A stretch of 64,000 nt of DNA from contig BDSI01000117.1 in the NCBI GenBank assembly GCA_003117195.1, positions 1 to 64,000 of the forward strand, written 5' to 3'. Shown here in pieces: positions 52,101 through 64,000 of the stretch (its first letter is position 1; every line of letters begins with the position of its first letter). A program made the position numbers and the translations under genes. The notes under the pieces were generated by a model. The model saw nothing but the letters and a program-made list of their open reading frames with translations. It ran no database searches and was not told where the DNA came from. This stretch comes from Eudorina sp. 2006-703-Eu-15. Taxonomy: Eukaryota; Chlorophyta; Chlorophyceae; Chlamydomonadales; Volvocaceae.

Positions 52101-54689
52101 GCTCAGTTTTTTTTCACGCCCACCTGTTGTTGGGCAGCTCCTCCCAGAGCAGCATGCTGCTGACCACCTCCAGGGGGGCCGCGGGCCGCAGCTCGTCGTC
52201 GTAGAAGGCGGCGTTGGGCACCCGCAGGATGGCGGGGTGGGAGCGGTAGTTGAGCAGCAGCTTGGTGATGTAGGCCGAGTGGTAGTGGGAGGGGCCGGGG
52301 GGGCCGGACGCCTGGGGGGGGGAGGGGAGGGGGAGGAGCGGGGCCGAGGGGGATGGGGTGCAGGAGTTCGCGGATGGAACGGGGCGGGATGGGGACGGGT
52401 GCGGGGGTGAGTATTGAGGGAAGGTGAGGCGATGTGGAGACGGAGCCGCCCAATGGGGAGCCTCTGGACTGGACCCCGAATTTGGAAGCCGTTTCCAACT
52501 GAATCTCCAACTGAATCTCCAACTGAATCTCCACTAACCCGTGTCTGCGTCTGAGCCCCCCCGGCGCCGGCGGCGGGCAGCCCCGCCGTCCTGCCGTACG
52601 GTCCCCCCGCCTGCTCCAGCAGCCGCTCCATGAGCGACACGTCCAGTCCGCCGTACTGCTTGGCGAGGAGGGACAGGACGATAGGGCCCAGCTGGCGGGG
52701 GTCGCCTGGGGGAGGGTGGGGTGCGTTCGCGCGCGTGTAAAAGATAACTGAGCCGCGCGCGCGCCCGTGTTTGTCACAAGTGATCTGGCGGGGTGCGGGA
52801 GCCGGGCGGAAGTGGGAGCGGGCAGGGCGACTTAGGGAGGCTGGAGGCTCTTGACGCAAGGAAGCCACGCTCCCAGGTCAGGGGCCTGCACCTGGACAGC
52901 CGCTCGTCCCTTAACCCGACCGCAAGGGCTGGACGGCTGCCCTACAGGGAGGGGGCTAGGGTTGCGAGTACCCCTATACCGGCGTGGGGGCCGGAGGAGC
53001 GAGGACCCCCCCTGGCCCCCCTTGCCCGTGGCTCCGCCCCCTCACCTGACCCCAACCCCCTCCGGCCCCCGCCGACTCCGTCCCCTCCTCCGGCCCCTCA
53101 CCCACCCGCCATGACCACTCTGGTGTTCCCGCCCGCCGGCACCAGTCCCGCGGTGGCGCACAGCTGCAGCGGCTCCTCCGCGTGGCCCGCCTCGTCCACC
53201 AGCACGTGGGTGAAGTGGCCGGGGGGGACACCCGCGTGGACCAACTGGGGGAGCAGCGAGGGAGGGAGGGCGGGAAGGGGGGAGGGGAGGGGGGACAGGG
53301 AGGGAGGGCGGGATGGGGGGATGGGGGGAGGGTATGGGAAATTGGTAGACATTTTTAGGGGGGGAGGGGGGGAGGCGAAGGAGTTATGGTGTTTTTTGCG
53401 GTTTCGCTGTCTCTGGGCATAAGGGGGGAGGGAGCGAGGGCGGGGGAGGGGCAGCGAGGGAGGGAGGGAGGGAGGGAGGGAGGGAGGGAAAAGTGGCAAA
53501 TCGGCGGGCATGTCTTTCCGACGTCCGCACCCATCTCCGACATCCACGCATCCGCTCACCTCACCCCACCCACCCGATTTCCTATACCCCACCCCACTCC
53601 ACCCCACCCCACCTCACCTCACCCCACCACCACCCACCCCACCACACACCCCACCCACTCCACACACCCACCCCACCCTGGCCGCCATGGAGCACGTGGT
53701 CACCACCACCCGCAGCTTGGGGTCCATCAGCATCTCCGCGGGGGGCACCAGGAAGGCCCCCTGCTCCGAATCCCAGTTCACGGCGCACACGTGGCTGTTG
53801 CCCCCTGCCGCGGCACCCCGCAGCGGCTTCAGCCCGTGCTCCTCCGCCTGGTCCTTCAGGTCGCCGGGGAGGTCCTCCAGCGGCCGCGAGTAGGCGCAGA
53901 CGCGCATCATGAGGCAGCCGCCCGGGCCCAGGCGGCGGGTCATGGTGCGGTTGGCGGCGGCGCCCGAGGTGGCGGCGAGGCTCTGGATGAGCAGGTCGGC
54001 GGCGGAGTTGGAGGGCGCGGTGAGGAGGAGGCGGGTGGTGGGGCTGGTGAGCAGGAGCTGCTTGGCGGCCTCCACCAGGGTCGAGGTCTTGCCTGGGAGG
54101 GGGTGGCAGGGGATGGTGCAGGGAGGGTGGCATGGGAGGGTGGTGGTGAGTAGGCAGAACAAGACCCATAGGCCATAGCGGAGGAGCACGGTGACCCCTC
54201 AGAATACCCCACCCACCAGACCTACCGAATACCGACCCCAACCACCAAGCCCAACCACCTAACCGCCCAACCCTGGACCTCAACCTCCGGTACCCAAGTC
54301 ACGCATCACCCCACCTCATCACCCTAAGTATTCCCAACCACCTACCTAACTGCCCAACTGCCCAACCACCACTACCGCCCCCTCCCCCCCAACCGCTCTC
54401 ACCCGTCCCCGGCGGCCCAAAGATGAGGTACGGCAGCGGCGCGTGCGCCCCCCGCAACACCTCCCGTACCGCCAGCCGCTGCTCGTCATTCAGCTGCTGG
54501 TTCTGCCACGTCAGCCGACCCGTCTTCCCCCCCTGGAGCCCGAGCCCCGGGTCGCCCCCGGGGGGCTCCACCAGCGGCAGGCCGGCGGGCGGCCGGGCGG
54601 GCAGCGGCGCCTCCTTGGCTCCAGGGATGACCAGGTGGGGGCTCAGGTAGCGGGGGTCGCGGGCGCGAACCAGCGCGTTCTGCACGCCA

Positions 54690-54742
<53 letters not shown>

Positions 54743-57700
54743 CACACCGGCACGAGCACCCGCACCGGCACGGGCACCCGCAACAGCACCAACCGGGGGG
54801 GGGAGAGAGGGCGGGGACGTAAGGCTGTGACCGAGGGGGACCCGAGAGTGTTGGCGGGTTACACCAATGAATGCATTGGTCGTACATTCGCAGGCGGGAC
54901 TCCCGGGGCCCTCCGACCCGACCCGACCCCGTGTCCCACCATATCATACCACGTATTGCAGCAGCACTGCTCACCGGGATCCCCTCCGCCCCTCTCCGGC
55001 CCCCCCTCCGCCCCCACCCTTTGTGATGCCTGGCCCCCGCCTCCCTGCTGGCCGCCCCCACCACCCTCCACCACCCGTCCCCCCGCCCCCCGCCCCACCC
55101 TCCACCACCCGTCCCCCCGCCCCACCCTCCGCCCCCTCCCCACACCCACCTGCATCAGGTTGAACGCGGACCTGTTGACGGTGAAGCGCACATTGAAGAG
55201 GCGGCCCTTCAGCCACACGTTATTGTTGAACGAGTCCGCGAAGCGGAGGTCCACCTGCCGGCCGGTCGGGAAGGGGGGGGCCCATGGGGAGCGGGGATAG
55301 GGATCGAGTCGTGGGGAATGAGTGGGGTTGGCGGGAGGAAGAGGAGGAGGAGCGGGGAGGGGCCGGCGGGTACAGAGCATGGGTGGACCTGTCGATCGAC
55401 TGCTGTGAGGGGAAGGGGCCGTTTACAGAGAGACGTGGAAAAATGAAGATTAGCCCAGAACTAACCCGGGCCAACTCTCCACACGTCTCAGTTGAAAGTG
55501 TGCGAGGAAGGGGTGGGCAGGGGGCCGATGGGGAGGATCCTAGAACCCACCGACACCGATACTCAATGCGTCCCCAGCCGGCCGCCAACCAACCCGTTCC
55601 AGGCCGTGTCCGTCCCTTCCCAACCGCCCTCCCTAAGCTCCTTCCCGGGACGGACACGGCTGGCACAGTTTGGTTTGGTTGGCGGCCGGCTGGGGACGAG
55701 TGTACGTATCTGTCGGTTGGTTGGTTGGGCGGCAAGCGGCTGTAGAGGTAGGGAGGAAAACAGGGAGGAAACATAGAAACCACCCCTCGCTTCCCCTGTC
55801 TATCGATTTCTTATACCTTCTCCTCCCCTCCCCTGCCCTCTCCTCCCCCCGGGCTCACCGTCTCCCTCTGTACGGCATGCACGTACCCCTCGTACTCCCT
55901 CCCCTTGGCGGAGCCGTCCGAGGGGGTCACGAGGATGCGGTCGCCCTTGAGCACCGAGGGGCGGTTCTCAGCCAGGCCGGGGACCTGCACCCCAGGGAAG
56001 GGAAGGGAAGGGAAGGGAAGGGAAGGGAAGGGAAGGGAAGGGAAGGGAAGGGAAGGGAAGGGAAGGGAAGGGAAGCTCAATCAGTCCCACCAGTCCCAAC
56101 GCAGGTCAACAACAACACAGCACAGCGCAACACGAGCCCCCGCCCCCTTCCCTCTCTCCTCCCGAGCCACTGGGTACGAAGAGAGATCCACCCCACCCCT
56201 GTGCTCCGGACCCGTCAGACTAACCTCCATGGACAGCTTGCCGCTTGTGCCCGCCTTAATCAGTTCGACTTTACTCATGTCGTACACCCGGATGTCGATC
56301 TCGTGCTGCAGCTCCTCCAGCCACAGCAGCCGTTGCAGCTGCGGGTTTCGAGGTGTGTGCGTGCGGTGTTCTCAGGCGGGCAGAACAGGTGTGCGTGTGT
56401 GTCGGTGTGTTTGTGTGGTGTTTAGATATGAGACCCGCCCGACCGTGTGTAGAAAGAAACTGAGTCTGTCTGTGTGTGGAAGAGCGGGAGGAGGAAGAGT
56501 GTAGAATGGACACACAGAAGGTGGAGCAGTCGGAGAAAGAGGCGGAGGCCACGAAGGAGAGAGAGGGGAGAGGGACGTGGCGGCGGTTGAAGAAGTGCAC
56601 CACCGAGCCGTACAACGTACGGGACATGGTATGCCCCCTCGCTACAGCCCCCGGCTTTCCGTAAATCCCCCTACCCACGGTCCACATCCCTCTTCACGTT
56701 CCACACCCGCCCCTTCGCCCCATCCCTCCCCTCCCCTTCTGTTCGCCGCCGTCGGCTGTCCCAACCATCATCCCCACGCCGACCCCTCCCGCCCTGACCC
56801 CTCCCTGAGCTCCCTCACCCTCTCCGCGTACTGCGCCAGCCCCGCCACGTCCTTCAGCGGCGGTATCATCTTCTTGAGCTCCGGCCAGGCCGCCCGCCCC
56901 ACCAACCGCCTCAGGTCCGCGGGCACTGGCAGGTGCTGCATGGGCAACTTCTGAGGCGCGTGTTCCTGGAAGCCGGGGGGCGGGACACCTGGGGGAGGGG
57001 GGAGGGCGTAAGGGGGAGGGGGGAGGGCGGCGGGGGCGGCACGTTGGAGAGCGGGTTAGCAAGGGGGGAAGGGGGCCCGAGGGGAAACGGGGAGGCGGGC
57101 GCTAGGGTCGGAGAGCGGTTTCATGAACCAGTTCGGAGAGGCCCGGACAGGCAGGCGGCGGCCCCCGCTACAGCTACTGCAGCCCTCAGCACGGGGCTAC
57201 GGGACCTGGCATCCCCTCAATTATCGTTGGTCAATATTTGTCGCCGGGCTGGGTGTGTCTGGGCTGTTTCCTTTTAATCCCCTCGATACATTGCCCGACA
57301 GTCCAGTCCCCCCTATTCCTCTACCTCTTGGCCCGCCCTAGACCCTACCCTCGACATTCTCTAGGTCTCCACCCCATCCCCCACCCATGCAACCCTCCCG
57401 CCACCACCCTTTATCAAGAGGCCTCCTCACCCTTCACGATGTCCTCGTTGACCGGCGGCAGGCCCCGCGGCCGCCGCGGCGGCGGCGCCGCCGCCGCGCC
57501 CTCCCCCGGCGCCGCCGGCGCCGCCATGTCCTCCGGACAGCACGACGCCGCCACCGGCCGCGCCACCGCGCCCGCCGGCGCCAGATCAATCACGATCAGG
57601 TTCCGCATAAGGCCCATCGCCTTGGGCTCAAGAACCAGTGTCACCTGGTAGGTGCTGCCCTCCGACATCCACACCACGGTTCCGCAGCGGGGGCCGGACA

Positions 57701-59399
57701 CGCCGTGGGTGTCCTCCAGCCGCATGGAGCCGTCCGTGACGGGGGTCAGGAAGGACACGCCGCGCAGCTTGGCGGACCCCGGGCCGTTGTTGCGGATGAC
57801 CAGGGCGTGGCGGGCGCTGCCGCCGGGAGCGACGGGCGGCAGGGGCTGCGGCAGCGTGGAGACGGTGACCCGCGGGTCGCCGACGGCGCCGGAGCCGACG
57901 GAGGCGCCCAGGCCGGGCACGGAGGCGGCGGCGGCGCCGCCGCCGCTGGCCTGCGCGGAGATGGCGCTGCGGCGGAGGAGCAGCCAGAAGACGCGGGCCT
58001 TATGGGCGGCGGAGGCGACGTGGCTCCGGAACATGTCCTGGTTGGTGAACCTGGCGGGTGGGGGGACAGGCAGGGTTTCGGGGTCGGAAGAGGGGTTTCG
58101 GAGCCGTCACGGGGTGGGAGCACCGCACTGTCACATACCCGCTAGACGGCCTCTAGACGGCCTAGAGGCCCATCGCCTGCCTTCCACTCCGCCCGACCTC
58201 CTCCGCCCGACCTCCTCCCCCCAACCTCCTCGCCCCTCCGACTGCGCCTTCGAGACCCAGTGCCGCCCACTGGGCTGTGGGCCGCAATAAGGGCCCTGCT
58301 CCTCTCCCCCTCCCTGTCTGTCGCCGCCGTTGTGCCACGCGAGCTCAGGGCAGGAGGACGCCCGCGAATCAGGGGCGCCTCTGTGATTCTCCCACCCGGG
58401 AGACCCCTCACCCGCTCGACCCCACCCGGGAGACCTCTCACCCGCTCGACCCCGCGCCGCCGCGCTCGGCCTCTATCCTTCCACTGCTATGCAGGTACCT
58501 CGCCACGTAACTGTTCTGAGTATTCCTGGGTGTGCCCGGGTTCGTCTTGGGTTTCTTCCTTTTTTCAATTCAACCCCCTCGACCCCAACCGGGAGACCCT
58601 TCACCCCCTCGACCCCATCCACCCACCATCGCCCGCACAGCTCGCAGTGGCTGTACCCGCTGGCAGCCGGATCGTTGGTCACCCGCAGTACCGCCTCCTC
58701 CAGCGCGTGCGCGTCCGCGGCCGCAAGAGCGTCACGGTGCCGCGCGCCGGCCAGGTGCGACCGCATGTTGTCCTCGGACGTACAGCGAATACGGCAAATG
58801 CTGCAGTACAGGTTGACCCGTACATTAGGCCCCGGCTGGGTCAGCGCCAGCATCAGGGCTGGCGGGACGGTGGGTGCTGGTTGGGAGGGCGGCGGCGCGG
58901 CGAGGGCGAGGGTGGTGGGGAGCTGCGGAAAGGGAGGGGGAGCGGGGGGTAGGCCAGACAGGCCACGGGGGGTGGAGGGGAGAGGGATTGGGTATGGCAT
59001 ATGAGGAGGAGGGACGGAGAGAAGTTGAGGCAATGATTGGTGGGGGTGCGGGTTGGGTTAGGGACAGGGCAGCCACGGGGCCAGGAAAGGTGGGGAGATC
59101 GGGGTTCAAGCAGAAGAGTAAACATTCTTGCATTTGGGCCAAGGTGAGGATGGGCGTCTTACCTCGGCCACAATTCCATGCGGCACCACCAGCTGGCCCA
59201 ACACTGTGTAGGCATGCGGCCGCGCCTTGAACCAGGCCTTGATGGCCGCATAATAGCTTTTCCTGAATGGTCGGAACTGTGTCTTGAACACATGAAAGTT
59301 TATACCCGGCGCGGCACCGGGATGCTTAGCGTAGAACTGTTTGATAAAGGTATTGACCGACTCCTCATCTACTGCTGCTGTTTGCTGGTCTAAGTTCAT
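49144..59399 (-). CDS. MOV10/SDE3-like SF1 RNA helicase with two N-terminal zinc fingers
   Basis: 18 exons: 59399-59163, 58922-58627, 58050-57431, 56988-56819, 56338-56225, 55984-55859, 55254-55150, 54679-54403, 54092-53677, 53244-53106, 52705-52539, 52311-52124, 51611-51524, 51371-51279, 50713-50666, 50388-50327, 50165-50042, 49476-49144; 1,200 aa, all phases consistent. Two fingers with identical spacing C-X2-C-X12-H-X5-H (residues 119-141 and 172-194; CSICRIRCTSEDNMRSHLAG, CELCGRWFTNQDMFRSH) are U1/matrin type, often dsRNA-binding. The Upf1-like helicase core shows GPPGTGKTST (Walker A, ~644), DEAGH (~804), GDPRQLGP (~834), LLLNYRSHP, EEFQGQE and VAVTRAK. The sequence is closest to MOV10/SDE3, 5'-3' RNA helicases that act with Argonaute in RNA silencing and retroelement control; that role is inferred. 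The C-terminus has an acidic run. Confidence 0.94.
49490..49560. repeat. (GGGGTT)n telomere-like run
   Basis: Interspersed GGGGTT and GGGGTTC units fill the start of the last helicase intron. Volvocine telomeres are TTT(T)AGGG, so this is a G-quadruplex-prone microsatellite rather than a telomere. Confidence 0.85.
51391..51480. repeat. two (GT)n runs
   Basis: Two GT runs separated by a short unique stretch, in the helicase intron between 51524 and 51371. Confidence 0.9.
53452..53490. repeat. (GGGA)n run
   Basis: A GGGA tetramer array within a purine-rich block of the intron between helicase exons 54092-53677 and 53244-53106. Confidence 0.85.
54684..54740. repeat. (CA)n run
   Basis: A CA array beginning only a few bases beyond the acceptor of the helicase exon that ends at 54679. 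Confidence 0.9.
55993..56076. repeat. (GGGAA)n pentamer array
   Basis: About 16 perfect GGGAA units start within 10 bases of the acceptor of exon 55984-55859. On the sense strand this forms a long TTCCC polypyrimidine tract that could act in splicing. Confidence 0.95.
58512..58571 (+). repeat. short dispersed repeat, CTGGGTGTGCCCGGGTTCG family
   Basis: CTGAGTATTCCTGGGTGTGC, then CCGGGTTCGTCTTGGG and a T-rich end. It lies in helicase intron 2. Confidence 0.75.
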
Positions 59400-60182
59400 T
59401 TTACTGTGCCTCTACAATGCAGCTGATCTGATCTGGCAACGTGAACAGCGAAACCAGGCGCAGCTAGCACGTTGCAGGGACGGGGTTCATGATTGAGGTG
59501 CCATGACAAGAATTATTTTTCAACGAACCTCCATTCAAAGAATGTAAACAAAATGCAGTGACCACGGGTTGTCACGGGTTGTCGCTTGTACGGCAGAACC
59601 TGATGATCGCGGCAATCTCAAGAGGCCCGTCGGTCTTATCACCTGAGACACAAAAATGCTGTTCATTTTAACTGCTCGTGTCCAACTAACTCAACGGCCA
59701 CGGGCCCAGGAATCCACCGCATCGGATCTATCATCAACATTCAACAACGTACGGTTCTGACAGCTATGTTGGTTGAACTGCGAATGAAGAACAACGCACC
59801 AAAAACGGCAAGGAATAGCATGATGATCACAGGACGCCCGCCGAGTCAGTTGCCTCGCATTCGACGCACGCGCGCTTAGTTTGCTTGCTTGCGTGCAGGC
59901 ACAATCAATCGAGCGACGTGACCTCGCTCGCAACCACGCACAGAACTCGCGTTCATTAGTAGGCTGCTGAATGAAGAGACCCATAGCTGGCCACTGGCGC
60001 ACGCACTGCGGCACGCAATGGACGGACCCCGCCCGCGGCGCCGGGCGCGTACGTACGTAGCTAGGTCATCACGCATCCGCCGTCGGTGTATATTATGTAT
60101 GTATGTTGCCGTGAGCGGGGGACGGATGACAGTAGTCAGCAAATCACCCTTCGTTCATCATGCGTGTGTGGGATCACCGGTG

Positions 60183-60260
60183 TATACGTACCAGGGCAAG
60201 CCCCAGCAGGCCCCACCGCCAAGGCGGCAGGACACCTCCACACCTCAATGCCGCACCCAA
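60183..60260 (+). repeat. dispersed repeat, copy 2
   Basis: Matches 2523-2600 nearly base for base, including CCGCCAAGGCGG and GACACCTCCACACCTC. Here it is preceded by GTATACGT instead of the TA palindrome. Confidence 0.8.
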
Positions 60261-61493
60261 AAACACACCGGGCCATGACCCCACCCAGCCAGACACCGAA
60301 GCAAGCAGAGGCGCGCAGCGGGGCAACACTACATGCATTATATATCACATGTATGTGCGGCGTCGTCATCGCAGCCGTGCGTGTATGTATGTGCGTGTAT
60401 GTATGTGTGTGTGCCCCGCCCCGTGACGGGGGCGTTTCTGCGTGCGAGAGTCAATCATCAGTAATAAGACCATCCAGCTCGACGTCCAACGCATGAACGA
60501 GTGCCGAATGTACCGCCGTGCATTCTCCCGCCGTCAGCTCCGTCCGTCATGCTTGGAACAAACAGCAGCAGGCAGTACGTAGCAGGTAGGAGCGCTGGCC
60601 GTGTCGTCAGCTCCAATAATACTGTTTGGAATACTACGTATAGCTAGGCTGCTGCCGATAACCTGCATGGCTAAATAATATTAATAACCTGGTGCGCTGG
60701 CGGCTCGCATGCACCGACAGCAGCCATCGATCCATGCATATCCCTACCTACCTAATAACCTACCTGACCGGTACGTTTTTAACGCTTTATTTATAAATAT
60801 TCCCGACGGGCGCGCGCCGTCAGCAGTCGTCGCGTCTATCTATCTGCTGGATGGGCTGATGAATGAACGAATGTGTACAGCTGCAGCTAGCGGATAGCTA
60901 GGGTCAACGAATCAAACAAAGCACGGGTCGGCCGGTGTCGTCGTGCGTATGTATGTGGATCCGTCCTTGCTTGTCGTACGTCGCGCGCGCACTGCGTGGA
61001 TGCCTTACTTGCTTGCTTGATTATCATTGCTTGTAGGCATGTATGTAGGTACGGTACGTACTCATGCGTGTATGTGATGTGTAAATAGATAGTGTAATAA
61101 TAATCGTGCATGGCCCTTACTTCACGACTACATGCATGGCACAATAACGAACTCATCATGCATGTTTTATGTTACACGATCAATGCAGTAAATATGGATA
61201 GTTCTGTCAGAACCACGAAGCGAGGATTTCATTCGCCAGCGAGCAAGCAAATGGATGGAACGACGTCGGCGACGTCGGTCTCTGTCGGTCTCAAACGAAC
61301 GCGCGAGGTAAACGTCATAATGAATCAATGATAAATCATATTGATGCCGTGAAAACTCCAACGACCGCGCCGTTATTATCGCAGTGTCGCGCGATAGATC
61401 GATCGCCTCAACTACCTCAACATAGCAACACACCCAGGGCGCGGCGGCTTGTTTGGAACGAATGAAGTAGTTCGAATACGACCTAATAACTCA

Positions 61494-61855
61494 TGTATCA
61501 AGGTGGATGGACGGACCCGGGTCCCGACCAGCAGCAGCGGGTGTTCCAGCCAACGGGCCCACGCAAATAGCTCGTAGATAGGCGCCTCATCTCATCAACC
61601 CCTACCAAGGACTGCGCACCCATCCTCCATCACCCGGGGGTTGGGGGCAAGAATGAAGCCATACATCCCGGCCAATCAACACATTCATCCGTCATCATCA
61701 GGTTGCCAGCAGCGCGCCAGGATAGAAACCGCGCACGCCAGCAGGTAGACCCGCCGAATCACATTATTGATGGCCGGGAGGGAGCCGCCGGGATTTGAAC
61801 TGGAGCTCTCTGGACAGAATGCCAGGCACTTGTACCAAATAAAAATTCGCGAATG
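61494..61855 (-). mobile_element. tRNA-derived SINE copy with recognisable A and B boxes
   Basis: On -, TTGGTACAAGTGCC (A-box-like, about 61826-61839) is followed about 35 nt later by CCAGTTCAAATCCCGG (B box, about 61788-61803), then the shared body and a diverged tail. It is the most complete pol III promoter of the four copies. Small insertions distinguish the body from the others. Confidence 0.8.
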
Positions 61856-62336
61856 CAGTACATAACAGTGCATGTGAAAGCATTTACTTCCGGTGCGTGG
61901 TCCACCTGCTCCGTCGTCATCTAACGTGTATCTCCGCCCGCCCCGGCCCCCAAGCCAACGTACTTGGTCCCCCGGCAGCGTAGCAGCCATACACACTGGT
62001 ACGTACACACTGCTGGAACGTAACCTACCCCATACATGTACATCTGTACGGCGGCCGTACGTATGTAGTAACAAAGTCACACATGCATACAGAAACATTG
62101 AGTAGTCCGTCTGTACGTACGTATCGCTCGATCGCCAGCATCGCAGCAGTCCAAGCAAGTGACGGAGTACATCGCTCGATAGATGTATATATTTGGATGT
62201 ATGTGTGTGTGTGTGTGGCTGCGTGCTCATGTATGCAGCTCATCGATCATGCATGCATGCATGCATGTGTCCCCTCGCTTGGACGAATAATGCATGCATG
62301 CATGTATGTATGTATCAAACATGCATGTTGGTTATT

Positions 62337-62462
62337 ACACGGCACGGCACGGCGCGGCACGGCACGGCACGGCACGGCACGGCACGGCGCGGCACGGCAC
62401 GGCACGGCACGGCACGGCACGGCGCGGCACGGCACGGCACGGCGCGGCACGGCACGGCACGC
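62337..62462. repeat. (GGCAC)n pentamer satellite
   Basis: About 25 CACGG/GGCAC units, with GGCGC variants scattered through the array. Confidence 0.95.
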
Positions 62463-63147
62463 GCACGCAGCATGCAGCGGCAGTGAATGACCCCCGACGC
62501 GCAGGCGGGCGGGTCATCATCATCGGCAACAGCCACAGCCTCCATCACCATCATCAACACATACACACAGGCACACTCATACACATACATACTGAGAAAC
62601 GGATCCGCGTAATCCGCGCCACGCACCATGCACGCACGCATGGCGCACCGGCGGACGGACATACAGCAGGTAGCCGCACCGAGCGAGGCACGCACTCCAA
62701 TTACACCAATCTACGTAACTACCCCGCATGTATGCATCCACTCCAGCTTCCAGCAGCAGGGAGGCACCCCGCCCGTTCATGGGGACCAGACAAGTAGACC
62801 AGCAGCAGCCACATCGAACAAAGGACGGATAACGCTAATAAGTCCCCCCCTTCCTTGTAGATAGGCTCGCTCCACTGCTGCACGACGGAAAATAACGAAG
62901 GCCTCGCTCTCTGTCTTATTGCGTATACTACGTATGTGTGTGCGCGTTACGCATTCTTCTTTCTATGCAGCAAACAGCCAGCTGTATGCATGTGTGATGC
63001 TCCAGCAGATTGATAGATGATGTATGCATGCCGGCTGCTGAGGTAAGCAGCTGATGAGGTAGCTGAAGGTGTTGAGGGACGGGTGCGAGATCACTGCTGC
63101 ATTAGTAATGGGTACTGCTGCTGCTGCTGCAGCTGCTGCTGCTGCTG

Positions 63148-64000
63148 CTACTGCTGCTGCTGCTGCTGCTGCGGCGGCGGCGGTGGCAGTGGGTATTGCT
63201 GCTGCAGCGATATCTGTGGCGGTGGCATTGGGTATTGCTGCTGCGGCGGCGGCAGTGTATACGGCTGCTGCTGCTGTAGCTGCTGCTGTTGCAAAGGGTA
63301 CTGCTGCTGCTGCTGCGGCGGTAGTGTCGGCGGTAGCGCCGGCGGGTATTGTTGCTGCTGCGAATATGCAGGATACGGCTGCTGTAAGTCCTTAAGTAGT
63401 AAAGGGTACTGCTGCTGCTGCTGCTGCTGTGGTGGATACTGTTGCGGCGGCGGTAGATACTGCTGCTGCGGCGGCGGAGGAGGATACTGCTGCTGCTGCT
63501 GCTGCTGCTGCGGAGGAGGAGGATACTGCTGCGGCGGCGGTGAATACTGCTGCTGCAGCGGCGGAGGATACTGCTGCAGCTGGTGCTGCGGAGGATACTG
63601 TTGCTGCTGCGGCGGCGGCGGTTGAGACTGTTGTTGCTGCGGAGGATACAGTTGCTGCTGGGGGGGCGGCGGCTGGCACTGCTGCTGCTGCTGAGGAGGA
63701 GGAGGCGGATAGTGCTGCTGGGGTAGCTGGGGTGGGGTTGGGTACATGTACTGTTGCTGTTGCTGCTGCTGCTGTGGTAGCTGTGGAGGGTACTGCTGCT
63801 GCTGCGGCGGCGGCGGTGGAGGGTCCGCGCACTGCTGCTGTAGTGACGGGTCAGGCGGGTACTGTTGCTGCTGCTGCTGCTGTTGTGAACACTGCTGCTG
63901 CTGCGTCCGGTTCTTCTGTGAGGTCTGGGTTTGCTGCTGTAGTGATGGCGTTGTCGACAATAGTTGCTTCGGAATCACCTTCACAACAGGCGCGGCGGTA
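63148..64000 (-). CDS. Gln/Pro/Tyr-rich low-complexity protein, partial
   Basis: An open frame runs from the right edge (continuing upstream outside the window) to TAG at 63150-63148. After KVIPKQLLSTTPSLQQQTQT it is an almost pure pattern of Gln runs, Pro runs and single Tyr (QQQQYPP, PPPPQQQQQ), about 275 residues. Such prion-like regions occur in RNA-binding and transcription co-regulator proteins, but no domain is visible here, so no function is assigned. The stop lies inside a CAG run: one CAG position reads TAG. Beyond it the frame stays open for about 18 codons, including LLMQQ, to a second stop near 63090. Confidence 0.55.
   Translation of the reverse strand, partial: TAAPVVKVIPKQLLSTTPSLQQQTQTSQKNRTQQQQCSQQQQQQQQYPPDPSLQQQCADPPPPPPQQQQYPPQLPQQQQQQQQYMYPTPPQLPQQHYPPPPPQQQQQCQPPPPQQQLYPPQQQQSQPPPPQQQQYPPQHQLQQYPPPLQQQYSPPPQQYPPPPQQQQQQQQYPPPPPQQQYLPPPQQYPPQQQQQQQYPLLLKDLQQPYPAYSQQQQYPPALPPTLPPQQQQQYPLQQQQLQQQQPYTLPPPQQQYPMPPPQISLQQQYPLPPPPPQQQQQQQ

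Larger units (their letters stand above)
59400..63147. other. AT-richer intergenic spacer
   Basis: Upstream region of the helicase gene. Composition is clearly less GC-rich than the gene bodies, with many TGCATG- and GTATGT-type words. It holds dispersed repeat copy 2 (60183-60260), a SINE (61494-61855) and a GGCAC satellite (62337-62462). I see no gene. Confidence 0.5.

Noticed and set aside
61788..61840. Possible tRNA gene on -
   Set aside because: A and B boxes are present but there is no acceptor stem and the unit continues into the repeated SINE body.

Overview
The window looks like nuclear DNA of a volvocine green alga (Chlamydomonadales: Chlamydomonas, Gonium or Volvox type). The evidence is GC-rich coding sequence, many short exons joined by GTGAG/GTACG-type introns, very abundant microsatellites inside introns, Gln/Ala/Gly/Pro-rich tracts in proteins, and gene families typical of this group (F-box-like ankyrin proteins, J-domain/ferredoxin chaperones). 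All gene models were built by reading splice sites by eye and checking that exon phases add up; none is transcript-supported.

Left part (1-19,989). The 3' end of an alpha-2-macroglobulin-like gene lies on + (189-3896). About 7 kb of gene-poor DNA follows, with one probable small four-helix membrane protein on - (7291-8338) and two tRNA-derived SINE copies. Then come an intronless mitochondrial ribosomal protein uS9m gene on + (10859-12115), repeat-rich spacer, a two-exon F-box-like/ankyrin gene on + (15662-17698) and a truncated duplicate of it broken by a stop codon (18724-19410).

Middle and right part (19,990-59,399). Four genes lie head to tail on the - strand. (1) A 20-exon giant of about 2,786 aa (36621 to 19990) has helical ARM/HEAT-like sequence followed by ten ankyrin repeats, almost every repeat being its own 99-nt phase-0 exon. 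(2) A plant-type HAD-superfamily hydrolase has seven exons (41444 to 38437) and probably goes to the plastid. (3) A J-domain plus 4Fe-4S ferredoxin protein has eight exons (47084 to 42476) and is probably a plastid co-chaperone. (4) A MOV10/SDE3-like SF1 RNA helicase has 18 exons, 1,200 aa (59399 to 49144) and two N-terminal U1/matrin-type zinc fingers. The last 4.6 kb is AT-richer spacer with a SINE copy and a GGCAC satellite, ending in a Gln/Pro/Tyr-rich exon on - that runs off the right edge.

Repeats shape much of the window. There are tRNA-derived SINEs; a (CA)n-tailed retroposon-like element; several short dispersed families; a 1-kb satellite made of related hexamers; and a perfect 112-bp (TA)n palindrome. 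The most intriguing signal is a 12-bp palindrome (GACCCRYGGGTC). It occurs nine times, six of them in the giant ankyrin gene and five of the nine inside coding exons, and it matches the core of a longer palindromic dispersed element. The genes do not form one pathway. The two plastid proteins and the RNA helicase are ordinary housekeeping or RNA-silencing candidates that happen to be neighbours.
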